From Granulosicoccaceae bacterium (lineage in GTDB: Bacteria > Pseudomonadota > Gammaproteobacteria > DAOVJZ01): a stretch of DNA of 10,859 nucleotides. This document shows positions 6,620-10,859 of the stretch, piece after piece. The stretch's first letter is position 1; each line of letters starts with the position of its first letter. The notes below the pieces were generated by a model. It did no database searches and had not been told where the DNA came from. It was given only the letters and a program-made list of their open reading frames with translations. The DNA is taken from the NCBI GenBank assembly GCA_030632035.1, contig DAOVJZ010000030.1:1-10859 (forward strand), given 5' to 3'. The translations under genes and the position numbers were made by a program.

Positions 6620-6919
6620 ATGCTCTACGCCTTCATAAGTCAGGACGTTGATAACAGTCTTGAAAAGAGACTATCCGTCAGAGATAAACATATTGAGCGT
6701 TTACAGGAATTGAAAAAACAGGGGCGTTTGCTTATTGCCGGCCCCCACCCGGCTATTGATAGCAATGATCCGGGAACTGCTGGCTTTACCGGCAGTCTGA
6801 TAGTTGCCGAATTCCCTTCACAAAACGAAGCACAAACCTGGGCTGACGCTGATCCTTATGTCTCAGCCGGTGTGTACAAAAAAATAACCGTTAAACCATT
6901 TAAGAAGGTACTACCATGA
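6620..6919 (+). CDS. yciI: YciI family protein
   Basis: Small cytoplasmic ferredoxin-fold (dimeric alpha/beta barrel) protein. YciI is widely conserved but its reaction is not established. The 99 aa align closely with E. coli YciI from memory: SLEKRLSVRDKHIERLQ, GRLLIAGPHPAIDSNDPGTAGFTGSLIVAEF, WADADPYVSAGVY and a C-terminal VKPFKKV. His24 and Asp78 (in ADADPY) match the conserved His/Asp pair proposed as an active site in this family. The start has an AAGGA ribosome-binding site 8 nt upstream that overlaps the end of yciB, and its stop overlaps the bolA start as ATGA. The yciB-yciI-bolA order is common in gammaproteobacteria. Confidence 0.95.
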   Translation: MLYAFISQDVDNSLEKRLSVRDKHIERLQELKKQGRLLIAGPHPAIDSNDPGTAGFTGSLIVAEFPSQNEAQTWADADPYVSAGVYKKITVKPFKKVLP

Positions 6920-7194
6920 TGATGGATAGCACAGAACGTATCACAATGATAAAGGATCGACTGAACCAGTCACTGAATCCGGTCAGTATTGATATCATTG
7001 ATGACAGCCATAAACATGCGGGGCATGCTTCAGCTAAAGGTGGTGGTCATTTTACTGTGACTGTTATTGCAGACGGGTTTGCAGGTAAAAGCCTGATTCA
7101 ACGTCACCGTATGGTTTACGATGCTATTGGTGACGGGATGAAGAGTGAAATTCATGCATTAAGCATTAAAGCAAAAACACCAGATGAAATTTAA
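6916..7194 (+). CDS. bolA: BolA family protein
   Basis: BolA proteins act with monothiol glutaredoxins, bind [2Fe-2S] clusters jointly with them, and some also act as transcription factors affecting morphology. The 92 aa show the canonical layout: RITMIKDRL helix, IIDDSHKHAGH (28-37), KGGGHFTVTVIADGFAGKSLIQRHRMVYDAIGDGM with the invariant His64, and the final HALSIKAKTPDE. His in the 34-37 loop and His64 are candidate cluster ligands. BolA is favoured over IbaG/YrbA because of the long HAGH loop. Three consecutive ATG codons (6916, 6919, 6922) are possible starts; an AAGAAGG 7 nt before the first, plus the ATGA overlap with yciI, favour 6916. Confidence 0.94.
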   Translation: MMMDSTERITMIKDRLNQSLNPVSIDIIDDSHKHAGHASAKGGGHFTVTVIADGFAGKSLIQRHRMVYDAIGDGMKSEIHALSIKAKTPDEI

Positions 7195-7206
7195 ACTATT
7201 CCGGGA

Positions 7207-7212
7207 AAGGGG
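7207..7212 (+). promoter_or_regulatory. Strong ribosome-binding site of the parvulin lipoprotein gene
   Basis: AAGGGG sits 6 nt before the ATG at 7219, within a 24-bp gap after bolA. It is the clearest Shine-Dalgarno sequence of the rightward cluster and fixes the start just ahead of the signal peptide. Confidence 0.75.
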
Positions 7213-7218
7213 AAAATA

Positions 7219-8112
7219 ATGTTACTTAAGAAAATTGCACTGGTCAGTGCGTTGGTATTGCTCATTAGTGGTTGTGAGCAGTTTGACCAATTTAAAGAAA
7301 AGTTAATGGGTAAATCTGGTTCGGCTGAAACAACAGCTCCAGAAGCGCCAGTTGAAGCTGTTGCTACTGTCAATGGACAACCTATCTCTGTTGAGATGTT
7401 TAATAGCTATGCCCGTGCCCGTATACAGCAACAGAAAGGCATTGATATTGATCAACACCGTGGAGCAATCATCAACGAGTTGATTAACCGCCAACTTCTG
7501 GTGCAAGAAGCTGTTAAAAGTGGTCTGGATAAAAAACCACAGGTCAAGGCAGAAATACAAAGCCAACAAGATAATATTCTCTCTGCCATGATGATGAGAC
7601 ATCACTTGAGTCAGAATGAAGCCACCGAAGAAATGATAAAACAGGAATATGATGACTTTGTAAAAAACACCAATTTTGATGAATACAATGTCTCTTACAT
7701 TATGGTTAAAACCAAGGAAGAAGCTGAGGACATCGTGGCTAAACTGGACAAGGGTGCAAACTTTGCTGAAATGGCTAAGAAAAAATCTCTTGACCCAAAT
7801 GGTAAAAAAGGTGGCTCACTTGGCTGGGTAACGCCTAGCAGATTACCCCCACCTTTTGCCAAGATGCTTTCCACTATCAAAAAAGGTGAACAAGGTAGTA
7901 TGTCAGGACCAAATGGTTGGCATATATTCAGAATGGATGATATCCGCACAAAAGAACCACCTTCTTTTGAAGACAGCAAACAAGCGATGGCTAGTAATAT
8001 TCAGAAGAGGAATCTCCAGCAATTTATCGAGAAACTGAAGGCTGCTGCTAATATTGAAGTCAAGAAAACTGGAGAAGCACCTACAGAGCCTGCACCTGCT
8101 GCAACAAACTAG
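7219..8112 (+). CDS. Parvulin-type peptidyl-prolyl isomerase, predicted lipoprotein
   Basis: Envelope folding factor of the SurA/PpiD/PrsA type. The N-terminus is a lipoprotein signal, MLLKKIALVSALVLLISGC, with lipobox ISGC and Cys19 as the acylated residue; Glu at +2 argues for Lol sorting to the outer membrane rather than retention by Asp. A SurA-N-like helical part follows (about 46-150: ATVNGQPISVEMFNSYARAR, IINELINRQLLVQEAVKSGLD). The parvulin domain is at about 155-245, with GANFAEMAKKKSLDPNGKKGGSLGWV and NGWHIFRMDDIR. The usual ARHIL start of the domain reads VSYIMV, so the first conserved histidine is Tyr160, while the second is kept (His235). This may weaken isomerase activity, leaving a chaperone role. 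The tail is Pro/Ala/Thr-rich. It is the last gene before the terminator at 8132. Confidence 0.9.
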   Translation: MLLKKIALVSALVLLISGCEQFDQFKEKLMGKSGSAETTAPEAPVEAVATVNGQPISVEMFNSYARARIQQQKGIDIDQHRGAIINELINRQLLVQEAVKSGLDKKPQVKAEIQSQQDNILSAMMMRHHLSQNEATEEMIKQEYDDFVKNTNFDEYNVSYIMVKTKEEAEDIVAKLDKGANFAEMAKKKSLDPNGKKGGSLGWVTPSRLPPPFAKMLSTIKKGEQGSMSGPNGWHIFRMDDIRTKEPPSFEDSKQAMASNIQKRNLQQFIEKLKAAANIEVKKTGEAPTEPAPAATN

Positions 8113-8131
8113 AAACTTAGTTTTCTAATAT

Positions 8132-8168
8132 AAAAAGGCTGGCAAACACATGTTTGTCAGCCTTTTTT
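8132..8168. terminator. Bidirectional intrinsic terminator between convergent genes
   Basis: A GC-rich stem starts GGCTGGCAAACA at 8137 and is answered by TGTTTGTCAGCC ending at 8162, complementary over 12 positions with one G-T wobble; a few central bases form the loop. Five A precede the stem and six T follow it, so the structure is a rho-independent terminator in both directions. It serves the parvulin gene from the left and the TPR lipoprotein gene from the right. Confidence 0.92.
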
Positions 8169-8170
8169 AT

Positions 8171-8749
8171 TTACATGGATTTCTGGCAACTGGCTTTTTG
8201 TTTTTTTGCTAGTTCATAAAACCGTTTATCACGTTCACTTAGACGCGCAGAATCTTTAACCTCGACCAGTTTGATAAACCGTGTAAATTGTTTAACACAA
8301 CCTTCATAGTTGCCACTCTTGTAATAGATATCACCGAGATTACCTATAGCTATCAGGTTATCCGGTTTGGTATCCAGTATGGATAAAAACTGTTTTATTG
8401 CTTTATCATACTTACCCAGTATCTTGTAGGCATTCCCGAGTGCAAATCTTGGACGTGAATCATAGGGGGAGGCCTCTATTGCGCGTTGCAAAAACTTGAT
8501 ACCCTGTTTATTACGACCAGTTCTTAACATGGCATCACCCAACGCACCCAGTGTTTCAGAATCATCAGGCCGATGCAGAGAAGCGGTATACAAATAAGGG
8601 ATCGCTTTTTCATGCCGACCATCAATAAAATGACGAATACCCTCTGCCTTTAATTCAAAAAAATCACCTTTGAGCTGGCGTGGAGGTTCCTCTTTGACTG
8701 GTGCACAGGACACGAGCATGAACAAACTGATAAATAAAAATATTCTCAC
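8171..8749 (-). CDS. TPR-repeat lipoprotein, function unknown
   Basis: Not a named family that I recognise. With the GTG start the protein has 192 aa: a short signal peptide RIFLFISLFMLVSC with lipobox LVSC (Cys15), then four 34-residue TPR units at about 29-62, 63-96, 97-130 and 131-164, with typical G/A-Y-A-P spacing such as GNAYKILGKYDKAIKQFLSILDTKPDN, and a basic C-terminus ending KASCQKSM. TPR lipoproteins usually scaffold envelope protein complexes; no partner is indicated. Ala at +2 suggests the outer membrane. The GTG at 8749 is preferred over an in-frame ATG at 8770, because it sits 6 nt after AGGGG, follows the ligA stop by 2 nt, and puts the hydrophobic segment at the N-terminus. 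It is probably co-transcribed with ligA. Confidence 0.88.
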   Translation of the reverse strand: MRIFLFISLFMLVSCAPVKEEPPRQLKGDFFELKAEGIRHFIDGRHEKAIPYLYTASLHRPDDSETLGALGDAMLRTGRNKQGIKFLQRAIEASPYDSRPRFALGNAYKILGKYDKAIKQFLSILDTKPDNLIAIGNLGDIYYKSGNYEGCVKQFTRFIKLVEVKDSARLSERDKRFYELAKKQKASCQKSM

Positions 8750-8751
8750 GT

Positions 8752-10782
8752 CTAACCCCTGTTTTCCCACTCGGAAAGTTGTTTCATAAAATCATTTTCT
8801 TCCAGTACCGTAACACCCAGCTTGTTGGCCTTGGTAAACTTGGAACCGGGATCAGCGCCAGCAACCACATAACTGGTTTTTTTTGAAACACTGCCGGTTA
8901 CTTTTGCACCCAATGCCTGTAAACGATCCTTGGCTTCATCACGTGTCATGGATGATAAAGTACCGGTCAGGACAAACGTTTTTCCTTTAAGCACATCAGA
9001 CTCGGCTGTGGTTTTTCCTTCCTCCCAATGCACGCCGGCCTGTTGTAATTTTTTAACTACATCACAATTATGTTTCTCACTAAAGAAATGCACAATATGA
9101 GCAGCCACAATGGGGCCAATATCTGGCAGTTCAAGCAACTGTTCTTCGGGTTCATTCTGTATGGTATCTAATGCGCCCAGTTCGTCGGCCAGTGTTTGCG
9201 CGGTTGCTTGTCCAACTTCCCGAATACCGAGTGCATAAATAAAACGAGCCAATGTGGTTGCTTTACTTTTTTCCAGTGCCTGCAAAATGTTTTCTGCCGA
9301 TTTCTCACCCATGCGTTCCATATTGGAAATTTGTTCTTTCTTAAGGGAGTACAGATCGGCAATATCATTGATAAGACCTTCATCGACCATCTGTTCGACC
9401 AGCTTATCACCCAGCCCTTCAATATCCATGGCGCGGCGAGAGGAAAAATGTTTAATCGCCTCTTTTCTCTGGGCGGGGCAGTAAAGACCAGCCACACAAC
9501 GAATTATTGTCTCACCCTCTTCCTTTTCTACTTCTGATTTACAGACTGGGCATTTGGCTGGCATCTTGAATTTACGCAAACCCTTGGTGCGTTTTTTTAG
9601 TACCACGCTAACGACTTCAGGAATTACATCACCCGCACGACGTACAACCACAGTATCACCAACACGCACATCCTTGCGTTTTATTTCATCTTCGTTGTGC
9701 AAGGTGGCATTACTAACTGTTACCCCCCCCACAGAAACCGGTTTAAGACGTGCAACCGGTGTCAATGCACCAGTCCGCCCAACCTGAATATCAATTTCTT
9801 CTATAACAGTAATTTCTTCCTGCGCCGGAAATTTATGTGCAATCGCCCAACGCGGGGCGCGTGCGACAAAACCCATTTTGTTCTGCTGTTCAATGCTATC
9901 GACTTTATAAACGACCCCATCAATTTCATAGGGCAAACCATCACGCTTACTTGCCATATCTTGATAGTAATTAACACAACCGCCCACACCTGAGATAGTT
10001 TTTATTTCAGGGTTAACACGCAAACCCCAATCACGCAATTTATTTAAAATCAAGCTATGACAATCTGGTATCTCACCACCTTCCACACTGCCTATGCTGT
10101 AACATGCAATTTCCAGGGGTCGTGTCGCCGTAACTTTGGAATCAAGCTGACGCAATGAACCCGCTGCCGCATTACGCGGATTGGCAAATTCTTTTTCCTG
10201 ATTTTTACGGGCACGCTCATTCAGTTGGTCAAAACCTTTCTTGGGCATATAGACTTCACCACGCACTTCCAGCACATTGGGAAAGCCCTTCCCTATCAAT
10301 CGTAATGGGATAGAAGGAACAGTACGTGCATTTAAGGTAATATCCTCACCTGTCATACCATCACCACGCGTTGCTGCGCGTGTTAGCACACCATCTTCAT
10401 ATAAAAGGCTGACAGCTAAACCATCAAGCTTGGGTTCAGCGGTATATTTGATTTCTTCCAGATTAAGTTTTTCCCGAATCCTGCGATCAAAATCGGAAAC
10501 TTCCTGTTCATCGAAGGCATTATCCAACGATAACATGGGTATTATATGTTTGATTTCACCAAACTCTTTTAAAGGTTTGGCACCAACACGTTGAGTAGGG
10601 GAATCTGCTGTAATTAATTCGGGATGTTCTTTTTCGAGTGACTGGAGTTCACGCAAAAGACGATCATACTCAGCATCCGGTATCTCCGGATCATCAAGCA
10701 CATAATAACGATAATTGTGATATTCAATCTGCGTACGCAAATCACTAACATACTTTTTACTAGGCTTTTTACGAGCTTTCAT
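8752..10782 (-). CDS. ligA: NAD+-dependent DNA ligase LigA
   Basis: Seals nicks in duplex DNA during replication and repair, using NAD+ as adenylate donor. All domains are present in order: Ia NMN-binding (HNYRYYVLDDPEIPDAEYD, 22-40), adenylation domain with the nucleophile Lys118 in EPKLDGLA, OB fold (about 320-400, VGRTGALTPVARLKPV), a four-Cys zinc site (C411, C414, C429, C435), helix-hairpin-helix repeats (about 450-580, MDIEGLGDK, LPDIGPIVA) and a C-terminal BRCT domain (about 597-676, GKTFVLTGTLSSMTRDEAK). The 676 aa length is normal. The ATG has no evident Shine-Dalgarno sequence. Codons 351-354 contain a run of eight G. In many SMC-containing gammaproteobacteria ligA follows smc-zipA; the upstream gene is outside the window. 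Confidence 0.97.
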   Translation of the reverse strand: MKARKKPSKKYVSDLRTQIEYHNYRYYVLDDPEIPDAEYDRLLRELQSLEKEHPELITADSPTQRVGAKPLKEFGEIKHIIPMLSLDNAFDEQEVSDFDRRIREKLNLEEIKYTAEPKLDGLAVSLLYEDGVLTRAATRGDGMTGEDITLNARTVPSIPLRLIGKGFPNVLEVRGEVYMPKKGFDQLNERARKNQEKEFANPRNAAAGSLRQLDSKVTATRPLEIACYSIGSVEGGEIPDCHSLILNKLRDWGLRVNPEIKTISGVGGCVNYYQDMASKRDGLPYEIDGVVYKVDSIEQQNKMGFVARAPRWAIAHKFPAQEEITVIEEIDIQVGRTGALTPVARLKPVSVGGVTVSNATLHNEDEIKRKDVRVGDTVVVRRAGDVIPEVVSVVLKKRTKGLRKFKMPAKCPVCKSEVEKEEGETIIRCVAGLYCPAQRKEAIKHFSSRRAMDIEGLGDKLVEQMVDEGLINDIADLYSLKKEQISNMERMGEKSAENILQALEKSKATTLARFIYALGIREVGQATAQTLADELGALDTIQNEPEEQLLELPDIGPIVAAHIVHFFSEKHNCDVVKKLQQAGVHWEEGKTTAESDVLKGKTFVLTGTLSSMTRDEAKDRLQALGAKVTGSVSKKTSYVVAGADPGSKFTKANKLGVTVLEENDFMKQLSEWENRG
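8756..8760 (-). promoter_or_regulatory. Ribosome-binding site that sets the GTG start of the TPR lipoprotein
   Basis: AGGGG on the minus strand lies inside the last codons of ligA, 6 nt before the GTG at 8749. The upstream in-frame ATG at 8770 would lie before this site and would add seven polar residues ahead of the signal peptide. Confidence 0.75.
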
Positions 10783-10859
10783 GTTGGTGCTTTTAGCCGT
10801 CTAATGAACTGAAATATTAAAATTAAGGACTTTTTCCTTTATATTTTTAATCCCGTCAG
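10783..10859. other. AT-rich region upstream of ligA with imperfect inverted repeat
   Basis: No gene can be supported. AAGGA (10825-10829) and TCCTT (10835-10839) form a 5-bp stem with a 5-nt loop, flanked by AT-rich arms that nearly pair (10816-10824 with 10840-10851). One minus-strand frame stays open from the edge to a TAG at 10801-10803 and could be the end of an upstream gene, but 18 open codons are expected by chance and the residues match nothing I know. Confidence 0.4.

Noticed and set aside
9168..9993. Several 60-110-codon frames on both strands within ligA
   Set aside because: All overlap conserved LigA domains in other frames and show no independent coding signal.
1..10859. Search for a novel defence, mobile or biosynthetic system
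   Set aside because: Every sizeable reading frame except the TPR lipoprotein belongs to a well-known housekeeping family in a familiar order; there are no direct-repeat arrays, recombinase genes, attachment sites or compositionally odd islands.

Overview
This window looks like an ordinary stretch of core chromosome from a gammaproteobacterium. Almost every gene is a family typical of that class: RluB, ScpA/ScpB, TrpS, YciO, RNase AM (YciV/TrpH), YciB, YciI, BolA and LigA. ScpA/ScpB are the partners of an SMC condensin, which argues against an enteric-type lineage using MukBEF. Base composition is moderate (mid-40s % G+C by eye) and similar across the genes. I see no tRNA, rRNA, CRISPR, transposase, phage gene or other sign of transfer. 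I looked for an undescribed multi-gene system and did not find one; the points worth a second look are variations within known families and small regulatory structures.

Layout. (1) Positions 1-5901 hold seven genes on the minus strand. Read in transcription order (right to left) they are rnm, yciO, an M50 membrane metalloprotease, trpS, scpA, scpB and rluB, the last cut by the left edge. Spacing is mostly tight: trpS and scpA overlap by 4 bp, and the trpS ribosome-binding site overlaps the stop of the protease gene. The gaps are 92 bp between yciO and the protease gene, 56 bp between rnm and yciO, and 54 bp between scpB and rluB. (2) Positions 5902-6040 form a divergent intergenic region with a TATAAT box facing rnm and a perfect 6-bp inverted repeat beside it. 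(3) Positions 6041-8112 hold four plus-strand genes: yciB, yciI, bolA and a parvulin-like lipoprotein. (4) Positions 8132-8168 carry a bidirectional intrinsic terminator between convergent genes. (5) Positions 8171-10782 hold two minus-strand genes, ligA followed by a TPR lipoprotein that starts 2 bp after the ligA stop. (6) Positions 10783-10859 are AT-rich and hold no clear gene.

How the genes fit together. The leftward cluster combines RNA and translation functions (5'-3' exoribonuclease RNase AM, a YrdC-fold protein, tryptophanyl-tRNA synthetase, 23S rRNA pseudouridine synthase) with chromosome condensation (ScpA kleisin and ScpB). The rightward cluster has an inner-membrane septation/envelope protein, two small soluble proteins (YciI and the Fe-S-associated BolA) and an envelope-anchored folding factor. 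LigA seals nicks in replication and repair. In many SMC-containing gammaproteobacteria ligA follows smc and zipA, so those genes may lie just past the right edge; this is an inference.

Most notable details: a C-x21-C-x6-C-x2-C cysteine set in TrpRS resembling the [4Fe-4S] motif of some TrpRS enzymes; a long Asp/Glu tail on ScpB containing a perfect 15-bp tandem duplication; a parvulin domain whose first conserved histidine is a tyrosine; a run of eight G within ligA; and a possible leaderless start for the M50 protease gene.
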